The position numbers were made by a program, and so were the translations under genes. Below the pieces are notes generated by a model, which did no database searches, was not told the DNA's origin, and saw only the letters and a program-made list of their open reading frames with translations. Positions 20,095 through 28,249 of a stretch of DNA of 50,685 nucleotides are shown in pieces (position 1 is the first letter of the stretch; every line of letters starts with the position of its first letter). The stretch spans positions 1 through 50,685 of the forward strand of contig JAJYTC010000010.1 in assembly GCA_021793275.1 (NCBI GenBank), written 5' to 3'. The stretch comes from Deltaproteobacteria bacterium (lineage in GTDB: Bacteria; Desulfobacterota; Syntrophobacteria; Syntrophobacterales; Syntrophobacteraceae).

Positions 20095-20145
20095 GGAAGG
20101 CATCTTTTTGCGTCGCTCGGCTGATCTACCGTAAGGCTGGAAATA

Positions 20146-20172
20146 AAAAGCAGGGCGCGAGGCCCTGCTTTT
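20146..20172. terminator. Bidirectional rho-independent terminator between gpsA and hsp20
   Basis: Stem AAAAGCAGGGC / GCCCTGCTTTT with a 5-nt loop, with A and T runs on the two sides so it can act in both directions. It lies between the convergent gpsA and hsp20 genes. Confidence 0.88.
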
Positions 20173-20200
20173 GTACAAACTGCAGTTTTCGACATCACCT

Positions 20201-20650
20201 CTAATTCGCCTTTACCTCGACCTTTTTCGGTTTTGCACCCTCGCCTTTCGGAACGGTCACTTTGACAACGCCATCCTTGTAGACGGCTTCGATCTTATCG
20301 GCTTCCACGTCGTCCGGGAGTCGGAACGAACGGCTGAATGAGCCGAACCTTCTTTCGGCCCGGTGGAAGCATTCCGTCTTCTCCTCACGCTCCTCCTTCC
20401 TGTTGCCCTTGAGCGTCAGCACTCTATCATCGACTTCGATCTCCAGATCCTTGAGATCGATCCCCGGAATGTCCGCTCTGATCACAATGTGCTCACCGGT
20501 CTCCGAAATATCGAACTCCGGCGCAGGGTCCCTGCGTCCGTCTGCAAAAAAAGGCGCCAGTTCGGCAAAAAAGTCGTCGACGAGATCGAAGGCTGCCGGC
20601 ACATCAACTAAACACCTTTCGAAATCCCTGAATGGTATCAATCCCGCCAT
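20201..20650 (-). CDS. Hsp20 / alpha-crystallin small heat shock protein
   Basis: 149 aa. Variable N-terminal part, then an alpha-crystallin domain from PEFDISETGEHIVIRADIPGI to DGVVKVTVPKG, with the typical RSFRLPDDVEADKIEA.YKDGV strand pair. It lacks a clear I-X-I/V tail; the C-terminus is Lys-rich (KPKKVEVKAN) with VEV. It is an ATP-independent holdase. GAGGGGAGGG precedes the ATG. A sigma-70 promoter lies about 100 nt upstream, and no CIRCE element is visible. Divergent neighbour is a baeRF-type gene. Confidence 0.95.
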   Translation of the reverse strand: MAGLIPFRDFERCLVDVPAAFDLVDDFFAELAPFFADGRRDPAPEFDISETGEHIVIRADIPGIDLKDLEIEVDDRVLTLKGNRKEEREEKTECFHRAERRFGSFSRSFRLPDDVEADKIEAVYKDGVVKVTVPKGEGAKPKKVEVKAN

Positions 20651-20755
20651 GATTTCCCTCCCCTCTTCAGATCACGCCTTCACGGGCGTGTTAATTTCCA
20701 ACCATTGTCATCTCCATCGCTTCGAGCCGGTTAATTACGGCCATTATCGGCTTGC

Positions 20756-20783
20756 AAGATAATTATTCTCACTTTCTTGTCAA
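20756..20783 (-). promoter_or_regulatory. Sigma-70-type promoter of hsp20
   Basis: On the minus strand a perfect TTGACA (20778-20783), a 16-nt spacer and TATCTT (20756-20761). It leaves a ~100-nt untranslated leader before the hsp20 ATG. The rest of the 308-bp region between hsp20 and the next gene shows nothing else I can name. Confidence 0.6.
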
Positions 20784-20958
20784 TATACAGGGATTCCACA
20801 TGATTTGCCGCATCGGCCGAGCCCTGGTCTGCGGTTGCTTCCTCCAAGGCGCATCAACTGGACCGGAGCTCTCCGATGCTTAACTTTATAGTGGTGATCG
20901 GCGCGCAGGGCCCGGTAAGGCGCTTTCCACCGCAACCTCAGCAGGAAGGAGGCCGAAT

Positions 20959-22104
20959 ATGGATTTTGTCTTACAAAATGAAATCAGGGGACTCATGCGG
21001 AAGAGGTCCGATTGCTGCGTATCGCTCTACCTGCCCACGCACAGGACGGGGCGCGAAACGCTACAGGACCCCATTAGACTCGACAACCTTCTAAGAGGAG
21101 CCGAAAAAGAACTGGTGGCTGCAGGACTGCGTTCCTCCGAAGCCAGGGAGCTTCTCCAGCCGGCCCAGGCGCTTTTGGAAGACACTTTTTTCACGCGCCG
21201 CCTGGCCGAGGGCTTGAGTATTTTCATCTCCAAAGACTTCTTCAAATACTTCAGGCTCCCGATCCACTTCTACGAAAGACTTCACGTCGGGCGGCAATTC
21301 TATTTGAAGCCGCTCGTGCCTTTGCTGCATTCCTCCAAGAGATTCTACGTTCTGGCGGTGAGCAGAAAATCGTTGCGGCTCATCGAGTGCACGGAATTCG
21401 GAGCAAATGAAATCGAGCTCGAGGGTGTTCCTCTGAACATGCGGGAAGGGCTCGGTTATGAGGAGGAGTCGATCCCGCTTTTCCGGATGAGCTCACAAGC
21501 CTCCAGCCCGGGAGCAGCGACAATGGTCCACGGACACGGCGGCGCGATCGAATCGGAAAAGGAACGCCTCTGGCGGTGGTTTCAAATATTGAAGGATAGC
21601 CTTCACCCATTCCTGAGACAGGAGAAAATTCCCCTTGTCTTCGCCGGGGTGGAATATCTTTTCCCGCTGTTCAGGGAGGTTGAAGTATATAAAAATACCT
21701 TGAACGAGTTCATCGAGGGCAACCCGGACGAAATCGATTCGCTGGAGCTTCAAAAAAAGGGTCTGCGGCTCGTATCTCCCTATTTCAGCATGGAGAAAGA
21801 GCGGGCGATCCGCCGCTGCATGGACTTGCTGGGAGGAGGGCTGGCATCCGATAATATAGTGGACATTTTAGCGGGCGCCGCTGCGGGAAGAATCGATACG
21901 CTCTTCGTAAATACCGGTGCGGAGCAATGGGGGACATACGACCCTTCATCGGGCAGGGTCGAAGTCCATTCCGAACGGCAAACCGGGGACGAGGATTTGC
22001 TCGATCTGGCCTTTGTCCACACGTACCTTAACGGCGGAAACGTCTATGAACTGGAGTCGCCTGAAATGGCCGGCAAAAACGCAGCAGCGATATTGAGGTA
22101 TTGA
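20959..22104 (+). CDS. baeRF-type (bacterial archaeo-eukaryotic release-factor-like) protein
   Basis: 381 aa, with AGGAAGGAGG 6-7 nt before ATG. N-terminal segment CCVSLYLPTHRTG and Arg-rich helix match the start of baeRF proteins. The middle holds a domain resembling eRF1/Pelota domain 2 with an S.LF segment. The C-terminal part DIVDILAGAAAGRIDTLFV..DEDLLDLA....LNGGNVYELESPEM ending in AAILRY matches domain 3 of the family. No GGQ peptide-release motif is visible. Bacterial members are predicted to act on stalled ribosomes or in stress, with little experimental evidence. It is divergent from hsp20, which fits a stress role. Family call from memory of the pattern. Confidence 0.72.
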   Translation: MDFVLQNEIRGLMRKRSDCCVSLYLPTHRTGRETLQDPIRLDNLLRGAEKELVAAGLRSSEARELLQPAQALLEDTFFTRRLAEGLSIFISKDFFKYFRLPIHFYERLHVGRQFYLKPLVPLLHSSKRFYVLAVSRKSLRLIECTEFGANEIELEGVPLNMREGLGYEEESIPLFRMSSQASSPGAATMVHGHGGAIESEKERLWRWFQILKDSLHPFLRQEKIPLVFAGVEYLFPLFREVEVYKNTLNEFIEGNPDEIDSLELQKKGLRLVSPYFSMEKERAIRRCMDLLGGGLASDNIVDILAGAAAGRIDTLFVNTGAEQWGTYDPSSGRVEVHSERQTGDEDLLDLAFVHTYLNGGNVYELESPEMAGKNAAAILRY

Positions 22105-22112
22105 TAATCGGG

Positions 22113-22865
22113 CTAAAGCCCCCATCCTTTCAACCTTTCGAGCGCAGGATAACTGGTCAGGTCGTGATGGATAGGGGTGACGGAGATGTAGCCCGTGGCG
22201 AGGGCGCACGAGTCCGACTCCGGGTCGTCGTCGAGCAGCACGGATTCGTTTGTCAGCCAATAGTAAACATGGTTGCGCGGATCGATACGGCGGTCGTATT
22301 TTTCGACGTACCTCTGTGTCCCCTGTCTGGTTATCCGCACGCCGCGAATTTTTTCCGCAGGCAGGTTGGGGACATTGACATTGAGACACACCCCGGGCGG
22401 AAGCCCCTCTTTTGCTGCAAGGGCGACCAGTTTTGGAATGAATTCCTTTGCAGCGCTCAAACTGACCGGGGTAAAAGAATCGATTGAGACCGCTATCGAC
22501 GGAAGACCGAGAACCGCGGCCTCGGTCGCCGCTGAAACCGTGCCGGAATAAATTACATCCACTCCGACGTTAGCCCCCAGGTTGATGCCCGACACCACAA
22601 TCTCCGGCGCCGGGTCCATCAGTTCGCTTACCGCGATTTTCACGCAGTCGGCAGGGGTACCCCTGAGGGCGTATCCAAAAAAACGGCCGTTCCGGTTCAC
22701 CGTGTTCACGCGCAAAGGTTCGAGCATGGTGATCGCATGCCCGACCGCGCTCTGCTCGGTTTCAGGAGCGACAACGGTCACATCGTGCTCGACGGACAAA
22801 GCATGGAAAAGTGTCTCTATTCCTTTGGCAAAAATTCCATCGTCGTTGGTCAAAAGGAGCTTCAT
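22113..22865 (-). CDS. surE: 5'/3'-nucleotidase SurE
   Basis: 250 aa from ATG 22865; a TTG at 22880 in the same frame is possible but has no proper Shine-Dalgarno. Conserved LLTNDDGIFAKGI (metal-binding Asp pair), RGTPADCVKIA, VVSGINLGANVGVDVIYSGTV and AATEAAVLGLPSIA. It dephosphorylates nucleoside monophosphates and short polyphosphate in the cytoplasm and is linked to stationary-phase survival. Convergent with the baeRF-type gene, with only 8 nt between stops. Confidence 0.96.
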   Translation of the reverse strand: MKLLLTNDDGIFAKGIETLFHALSVEHDVTVVAPETEQSAVGHAITMLEPLRVNTVNRNGRFFGYALRGTPADCVKIAVSELMDPAPEIVVSGINLGANVGVDVIYSGTVSAATEAAVLGLPSIAVSIDSFTPVSLSAAKEFIPKLVALAAKEGLPPGVCLNVNVPNLPAEKIRGVRITRQGTQRYVEKYDRRIDPRNHVYYWLTNESVLLDDDPESDSCALATGYISVTPIHHDLTSYPALERLKGWGL

Positions 22866-23007
22866 AATTGTTCGCTTCAACCTTTCAGATGAATATTTGA
22901 CTTTCCCTTTTGAAATCTCTATATTCTGCGCCTCCGGCTCGGATGCCGGGCGGGGCGTGATTTCACACTTTCTGCGCCTGTTTCCTTTTTACGAGAAAGG
23001 ATTTGAG

Positions 23008-23544
23008 ATGAAAAGCGCTCAGCGCCTGGTGATCGTTTCCGCAATCTTTCTGCTTGCTTCGTGTTCTGCAATACCGCCCCAGTCGCCGCTCGGCATTATC
23101 ATGCCGCTCTCAACGGGCAAAGCCAAGCTTACGGCAATCCAGACGCCAGGGGATGTACACGACAACCTGCCTTATGACGTTATTTTGGATTTTCGCTCCG
23201 ACGGACCGGTTAATATAAAAAGAGTTTGCTTCAAATGGCTTTCCCGAGAGCATTTATTCTCAACCTCATCGGCCAATTGTTTCATGGGCAACGGCGAAGT
23301 CGGTAATGCGGGAGGTAATTTCTGTTCCCAGACCCAAATTGGGACGATAACCCCGGATTCCAACCTGTTTTGCGTGGGCACTTCACATATCAGGGTTCAA
23401 TCGCCCGGCAAACTGATTGTGACGATCCGCCCGAAAAATCTCCGTGCCGACTATAACACGCTCGAGGCCCAAGTCGAGTACGTTTATAAGGGCAAGCCGC
23501 ACAAGACCAATATTGTCCAGACACCTGTAATTATCGATAAGTAG
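23008..23544 (+). CDS. Small lipoprotein of unknown function
   Basis: 178 aa from ATG 23008 with GAGAAAGG 7 nt upstream; the open frame extends back to 22582 over surE but that is antisense shadow. Signal peptide MKSAQRLVIVSAIFLLASC with lipobox LASC, so it should be lipid-anchored, probably in the outer membrane or the periplasmic face. The mature part is Asn/Thr/Val-rich with predicted beta strands and three Cys residues. An Ig-like beta sandwich is possible, but I recognise no family. It stands alone between surE and rluA. Confidence 0.75.
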   Translation: MKSAQRLVIVSAIFLLASCSAIPPQSPLGIIMPLSTGKAKLTAIQTPGDVHDNLPYDVILDFRSDGPVNIKRVCFKWLSREHLFSTSSANCFMGNGEVGNAGGNFCSQTQIGTITPDSNLFCVGTSHIRVQSPGKLIVTIRPKNLRADYNTLEAQVEYVYKGKPHKTNIVQTPVIIDK

Positions 23545-23547
23545 GCC

Positions 23548-23572
23548 GGTGAACGGGGGAATCGGTTAACCT
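23548..23572. repeat. Degenerate octamer repeat after the lipoprotein gene
   Basis: GTGAACGG, GGGAATCG and GTTAACC in tandem, a decayed relative of the GTGAATCG octamers behind gpsA. Confidence 0.4.
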
Positions 23573-23600
23573 TCAGCTCGATAACCACCTCCCCGATTCG

Positions 23601-23628
23601 TAATTCCTAATTCCCAATTCCTAATTGC
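23601..23628. repeat. Tandem heptamers TAATTCC inside the 3' end of the pseudouridine synthase gene
   Basis: Four heptamers in a row: TAATTCC, TAATTCC, CAATTCC, TAATTGC. The last three overlap the minus-strand coding sequence and encode its final residues (QLGIGN and stop), so the repeat appears to have remodelled that C-terminus. Confidence 0.8.
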
Positions 23629-24362
23629 CCTTCCAGTTCTCTCCAGTCCCAGGGAAGGCCGCCGGTTTCATCCCCCTGCGCCTGCCAGGGCCAGCCGGCG
23701 GGAAGCGGCGATTCGAAGCGCAGCCTTTCGCCCCGGACGGGATGATTGACGATAAGCTCTTTGGCAAAAAGAGCAATTTGCTTTTGGGGAAGCGGGGCGG
23801 GCGCTCCATACCGCAGGTCTCCGGCAAGCGGGTGGCCGATGTGGGCGAATTGGACGCGTATCTGGTGCCTCCGGCCGGTCTCGAGTTTAATTCTAACCAA
23901 GGTGCGCCCCTTGGCGCAATCGAGCACGGTGAACGAAAGCCGGGCCTCGCGGGCGCCGGGGGTCTTTTCAGGGACAACATGGCTCGACCGGTTCTCACCC
24001 CTATCGATCAAATTAACGAGACTGCCGTATTTTTTCTTCAGTTCTCCCTCCAATACCGCCAGATAGTATTTTTCCGCTTTCCCTGCGCGGAACTGTTCGC
24101 TTATCCTTGCAGCGGCCTTGGATGTTCGGCAAAAAAGCATGACCCCGGCGACCGGCCTGTCGAGGCGATGAACAAGGCCGAGAAAAACCCGGCCGGGTTT
24201 GTTATAAAGATTTTTCAGCCAGAGCTTGCCCAGTTCGAGCAGCGATGTTTCCTCGGTTGCGTCGGCCTGTGCCAGCAGACCGGCAGGCTTGTAGAGAACC
24301 AGCAGGTGGTTGTCATGGTAGAAAATCGGCCAGGATGGATGAAAAAAATAATCGCCGTTCAT
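23607..24362 (-). CDS. RluA-family RNA pseudouridine synthase
   Basis: 251 aa from ATG 24362, just before the family N-terminus PIFYHDNHLLVLYKPAGLLAQ; the longer frame to 24485 overlaps the divergent gene. Catalytic motif GLVHRLDRPVAGVMLF contains the essential Asp. Other signatures are EKYYLAVLEG, LETGRRHQIRVQFAHIGHPLAGDLRYG and LFAKELIVNHPV. No S4 domain, so it is a single-domain member like RluA/TruC; its RNA target cannot be read from sequence. The last residues are encoded by heptamer repeats. Only 32 bp separate its start from the divergent RsmG-SpoU gene. Confidence 0.92.
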   Translation of the reverse strand: MNGDYFFHPSWPIFYHDNHLLVLYKPAGLLAQADATEETSLLELGKLWLKNLYNKPGRVFLGLVHRLDRPVAGVMLFCRTSKAAARISEQFRAGKAEKYYLAVLEGELKKKYGSLVNLIDRGENRSSHVVPEKTPGAREARLSFTVLDCAKGRTLVRIKLETGRRHQIRVQFAHIGHPLAGDLRYGAPAPLPQKQIALFAKELIVNHPVRGERLRFESPLPAGWPWQAQGDETGGLPWDWRELEGQLGIGN

Positions 24363-24394
24363 AGCTTTTCTCACTGGAATAAGGAGCTGTTTTG

Positions 24395-25846
24395 ATGCCG
24401 CCGAAAATACACGGCGCAGAACCCGATGCCGCGCAACTTTCAAAACTTCTGCTCGCATCGGGTATTTCCCTGCCGCCCGCCGCAACGGGCCGTCTATGGA
24501 AATATCACCTGCTGCTGCGACAATTCAACAGGCAACTTAATCTAACGCGGATTCACAACTTCGGGAACATGGTCCGCAAGCTCTATGTGGACTCGATCAT
24601 GCCCGGAAGGATCATCGAACTGCCCTCGCCTCTCATGGATATTGGCAGCGGCGCCGGAATGCCGGGAATTCCGCTAAAAATTGCCTATCCGCAGATCGAA
24701 GTCATCCTGGCCGAGAGCAGGCGAAACCGCGTCGAATTCCTCGAAACCGTTCTCTCGCAGCTCGGGCTGACAAAGATAAGCGTCCATGGACACAGCGTAA
24801 ATGCTTCCACGGAAATGCCGGTCAACGGCGTAATAACGCGTGCGCTCGAAACGATTCCGGCCACTTTGGAAAGAATCACCGGTTCTCTTGCCAGGGGCGG
24901 ATTGGCAATCTTCATGAAAGGACCGGGGTGCGAAGGTGAAATAGAAGAGGCCCTGGACCGATTCGGACACCGTTACCGGCTCACCGGCGACCATCATTAC
25001 CGTTTGCCCGATTCCCGGGATGAGCGCAGGCTGGTTGTTTTCGAAAGGCTCGATTCTCCACCCCGGCTTAGAACGGCTGAACTCGAAAAGGGAAATCTCG
25101 TGAAAACCATCGAAAGCGAAAACAATGAAACTTTCCGGGAATGGAAAAAACTCCTCACCCCGCGGGGTATACGAAAACAGATGCAGGCGCTCGTTTTCGG
25201 ACAAAAACAGGTATTAGAAACGCTGGCCCGGATTCCCCGCAATTGCATCGCGTGGATCGGCAGGGGAGACCGAAACCCGCCGCCTCAAGACGCACCCCCG
25301 CATTTGATGTGGTATCAGCTCGCCCCGCCTCTTTTTGAGACTCTGGACATTTTCGGGACTTCCTACCCGATAATGCTCGTTAAAATCGAAGAGATACCGA
25401 AGTGGTCGCCCTCGGAGGGCCTTCCGGAAGGCTGCACGCTCTTTATCCCTTTTCAAGACCCCGAGAATGTCGGGGCAGTCATCAGGTCGGCAGTGGCTTT
25501 CGGCGTCTCCGCGATCATACTGCTCGCCGAAGCGGCCAACCCTTACCACCCCAAGTCCGTAAGGGCCTCCGGAGGGGCGGTTTTCAGGGCGCGTCTGCTT
25601 GAAGGACCATCGATCGGGGACCTTCCCGAAGACCTGCCGCTGGTACCGCTTTCGAAAGAAGGCAAAGGAATTTCGGGTTTCAAATTCCCGGCAAAATTCG
25701 GGCTCCTCCCCGGCATCGAAGGACCGGGATTACCGGAAAAGTTTCGAAAGACCGCGGTTTCGATCCCCATTTCCACCGAGGTGGAATCGCTTAACGGTGT
25801 AGTAGCAACCGCAATCGCAATGTTTAAATGGGCGGAGTCGTCCTGA
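24395..25846 (+). CDS. Fusion of RsmG-type 16S rRNA methyltransferase and SpoU/TrmH-type RNA methyltransferase
   Basis: 483 aa, ATG 24395, AAGGAG 8 nt upstream. Residues 15-215 are an RsmG (GidB) domain: NRQLNLTRI, DSIM, SAM loop MDIGSGAGMPGIPLKI (82-97), GVITRALETI and a late ERRLVVF strand. RsmG makes m7G527 of 16S rRNA. A linker follows, then a SpoU substrate-binding-like region (about 250-345, LLTPRGIRKQMQALVFGQKQVLE). The SPOUT knot (345-483) has motif 1 ENVGAVIRSAVAFG, motif 2 NPYHPKSVRASGGAVFR and motif 3 VESLNGVVATAIAMF. Both halves keep their SAM-binding motifs. The reading frame is continuous with no sign of an error. Target of the SpoU half unknown. Confidence 0.88.
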   Translation: MPPKIHGAEPDAAQLSKLLLASGISLPPAATGRLWKYHLLLRQFNRQLNLTRIHNFGNMVRKLYVDSIMPGRIIELPSPLMDIGSGAGMPGIPLKIAYPQIEVILAESRRNRVEFLETVLSQLGLTKISVHGHSVNASTEMPVNGVITRALETIPATLERITGSLARGGLAIFMKGPGCEGEIEEALDRFGHRYRLTGDHHYRLPDSRDERRLVVFERLDSPPRLRTAELEKGNLVKTIESENNETFREWKKLLTPRGIRKQMQALVFGQKQVLETLARIPRNCIAWIGRGDRNPPPQDAPPHLMWYQLAPPLFETLDIFGTSYPIMLVKIEEIPKWSPSEGLPEGCTLFIPFQDPENVGAVIRSAVAFGVSAIILLAEAANPYHPKSVRASGGAVFRARLLEGPSIGDLPEDLPLVPLSKEGKGISGFKFPAKFGLLPGIEGPGLPEKFRKTAVSIPISTEVESLNGVVATAIAMFKWAESS

Positions 25847-25860
25847 ACCTGTCCAGCCCC

Positions 25861-26400
25861 TCAGGACCTGCTCCGCTTGAAGGTGATCGTCACGCGCCGG
25901 TTGGCTTTCCTGCCTTCCGCCGTGGCGTTGTTGGCGATCGGCCTCGATTCCCCCCAACCCATCGCAGTGATCCGCTCGGCTGATATTCCCCTGTCAACGA
26001 GGGCTTGCTTTACCAGCCAGGCTTCCAGATCCGAGTAGACGAGGTTTCGTGTCTCCGAGTGCAGGCAGTCCGTATAGGCGTTCACCAATATCTTCATCTG
26101 CGGATATTTTTTCCCGGCGCCGGCCAGAATGTCGATGTCCGTCCCATTGTAAATTTTCACACCGTCGGAATCCGGTTGGAATAACGAATCGGAGGGTATT
26201 GTTACAGTGACGCCACCATTTTGTTTCTCGATCTTCGTCCCGCCAAGGCGCTGCAAATATGCCGGCAAACTGACTTCCGTCCCCTGAGACCGTTTGGCCC
26301 TGCTGGCCATCGGGCCGTTTCCTAAGCTGTTCTCCACAGTGCCACACCCATTCAGGGTCAGAAAGCAGAAAAGCGCCAAAAGAAGCCATCTCTTTCTCAT
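25861..26400 (-). CDS. OmpA-family peptidoglycan-binding lipoprotein
   Basis: 179 aa from ATG 26400, with AGAGGG 5 nt upstream. Signal peptide MRKRWLLLALFCFLTLNGC with lipobox LNGC. The C-terminal half is an OmpA domain: DSLFQPDSDGVKI, ILVNAYTDCLHSETRNLVYSDLEAWLVKQALVDRGISAERITAMGWGESRPIANNATAEGRKANRRVTITF. The usual NxxLSxxRAxxV helix is altered to NLVYSDLEAWLVKQAL, while the Arg of NRRV is kept. It probably tethers the outer membrane to peptidoglycan like Pal or YiaD. Convergent with the RsmG-SpoU gene, 14 nt apart. Confidence 0.88.
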   Translation of the reverse strand: MRKRWLLLALFCFLTLNGCGTVENSLGNGPMASRAKRSQGTEVSLPAYLQRLGGTKIEKQNGGVTVTIPSDSLFQPDSDGVKIYNGTDIDILAGAGKKYPQMKILVNAYTDCLHSETRNLVYSDLEAWLVKQALVDRGISAERITAMGWGESRPIANNATAEGRKANRRVTITFKRSRS

Positions 26401-26603
26401 GCATTCCCTCTTTTGGAAAATTTTCAGATTCCCTTCCCGCCCCTCCAATAGCAAACTCCGCCGGCCAATGCAAGTTATGATCAGGACGACCGCCGGCGTC
26501 TGTCTATGCTCCGGGCGAGAAAAAAGGCTTGGAATGCTGACATTTTGGAACCGGGAAGGTATAATTTTTTCTTTTTTTACATAAAAATTCGAATCGAGCT
26601 AAA

Positions 26604-27530
26604 ATGGCCTTCAGACTCTATCGGGACTATAATTCCTACTTGCGCGAAACCTTCGGCTGCCGGATCCAGAAGATTTCGCTCGATGCGGGTCTGAGCTGCC
26701 CGAACCGCGACGGGCACCTTGGACGCTCCGGTTGCATATACTGCAACGAGAAGGGCTCGGGCACGGGGGCCGCGCGTTTTGCAACCATTTCCGAACAGGT
26801 CCGAACCGGAAAAGAAAGGCTTGCCCGGAGGTACAAGGCCAAAAAATTCATTGCTTATTTCCAGTCCTTTTCAAACACCTATGCACCCCTTCCAAGGCTT
26901 GCATCACTGTATGCCGAGGCTCTCGAAGACCCCGACGTCGTGGGCCTTAGCATCGGCACACGCCCGGACTGCGTTGCCGATGAAACCCTGGACCTTCTGG
27001 CGACGCTCGGCAAAACCCGCCTGGTCTGGCTCGAATTGGGCCTTCAGTCCGCAAAGGATGATACCCTGGAACGTATCCGCCGAGGACACTCGGCAGCGGC
27101 TTTCGTTGACGCAGTAAAACGGAGCCGCGCCAGGAAGATCCCCGTTTGCGCTCACGTAATTCTCGGCCTTCCCGGTGAAAATGATAAAGATATGCTCGAT
27201 ACGGCGAGATTTCTTGCGCTCCAGGACATTCAGGCTGTAAAAATACACCTGCTCTACGTCATAAAGGGGACTGCGCTCCATGAAATGTATAAGGCCGGCG
27301 CGTATTCGTGTCTTTCCCGCGAAAATTACGCGGCGGCGGCGGGAGAATTCCTTGCGCTCCTGCCCCCGCATTTCATCATTCAGAGACTGACCGGAGATCC
27401 TCACCCCGAAGAGCTTGTGGCCCCTGCGTGGGCGCTTGATAAACGGCAAAATCTCGACGCCGTCCGGACGTATATGCAGCAAAATGGACTGTATCAGGGC
27501 AAAAATTGGCTCTTGCGGCAACGCGCATAA
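26604..27530 (+). CDS. Radical SAM protein, TIGR01212 / YhcC type
   Basis: 308 aa. Begins MAFRLYRDYNSYLRETFGCRIQKISLDAGLSCPNRDG and has the widely spaced cluster motif of this family, CPNRDGHLGRSGC followed by IYCN, binding a [4Fe-4S] and SAM. Also FIAYFQSFSNTYAPL, GLSIGTRPDCV, LELGLQSAKDDTL and the late HLLYVIKGTAL. Function of the family is not established; E. coli YhcC is the reference. pyrE follows with its coding start 69 nt downstream, so the two are probably in one transcript. Confidence 0.9.
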   Translation: MAFRLYRDYNSYLRETFGCRIQKISLDAGLSCPNRDGHLGRSGCIYCNEKGSGTGAARFATISEQVRTGKERLARRYKAKKFIAYFQSFSNTYAPLPRLASLYAEALEDPDVVGLSIGTRPDCVADETLDLLATLGKTRLVWLELGLQSAKDDTLERIRRGHSAAAFVDAVKRSRARKIPVCAHVILGLPGENDKDMLDTARFLALQDIQAVKIHLLYVIKGTALHEMYKAGAYSCLSRENYAAAAGEFLALLPPHFIIQRLTGDPHPEELVAPAWALDKRQNLDAVRTYMQQNGLYQGKNWLLRQRA

Positions 27531-27598
27531 CCGCTCAATTGCCGGATGAAACCAAAAATTTGGCGCGACCTCCCATTATTTCACAGGAGAATATCTCG

Positions 27599-28195
27599 AT
27601 GAATCTTGCATTACCCGATATCGACAAAATGCACAAACGCCTGGTTGAGCTTGTCCTTGAATATGCTTTTCAGTATTCGGAAAGTCCGGGGTTCAAACTC
27701 GTTCACGGCGGAACAAGTCCGTTTTACTTCAACTGCAAAAAGGTCACTCTCGACCCGGAAGGCCAATACCTGATAGGTAATCTCGTTTTCGAAGCATTGA
27801 GCGGCGTCGGGGTGGATGGTGTCGGCGGTCTGACCCTCGGGGCCGATGCGCCTGCAAATGCGGTTGCCTACACTTCATGGCTCAAAGGCAGGCCGATCCA
27901 GTCGTTTATTGTTAGAAAGGCCCGGAAAGACCATGGCATAGTCGCCTCCATCGAAGGCAAGGTAAAGGCCGGGGACCGTGTCGTTGTGCTCGACGATGTG
28001 GTTACGACCGGCGGCTCAACGCTTCAGGCCGTTTCCGCCTGCAGGGAGGCAGGCTTCGAAATTCTGGGTGCGATTGCCCTGGTTGACCGCCAGGAAATGA
28101 ACGGCAGGGAAAATATCGAAAAGGAGGTCCCCTTTTTCAAGGCCCTGGTCACCCGCGAGGAAGTCATGCGACTGTACCGGCAAACGGCCGGCTGA
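27599..28195 (+). CDS. pyrE: Orotate phosphoribosyltransferase
   Basis: 198 aa from ATG 27599, with CAGGAGA 9 nt upstream; the frame is open back to 27506 in the previous gene but without a good start. Type I PRTase fold with the PRPP-binding loop RVVVLDDVVTTGGSTLQAV, the GGLTLGADAPANAVAY segment, the flexible loop RKARKDHGI, and LVHGGTSPFYFNCKKVTLDPEGQ at the N-terminus. It converts orotate and PRPP into orotidine 5'-phosphate in pyrimidine synthesis. Convergent with the RlmL-type gene. Confidence 0.96.
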   Translation: MNLALPDIDKMHKRLVELVLEYAFQYSESPGFKLVHGGTSPFYFNCKKVTLDPEGQYLIGNLVFEALSGVGVDGVGGLTLGADAPANAVAYTSWLKGRPIQSFIVRKARKDHGIVASIEGKVKAGDRVVVLDDVVTTGGSTLQAVSACREAGFEILGAIALVDRQEMNGRENIEKEVPFFKALVTREEVMRLYRQTAG

Positions 28196-28249
28196 GCGGC
28201 GTGCCGCGGCGGGCAAGGTGGAACTCAACGGCCCCGCGCATTTCTTGTC

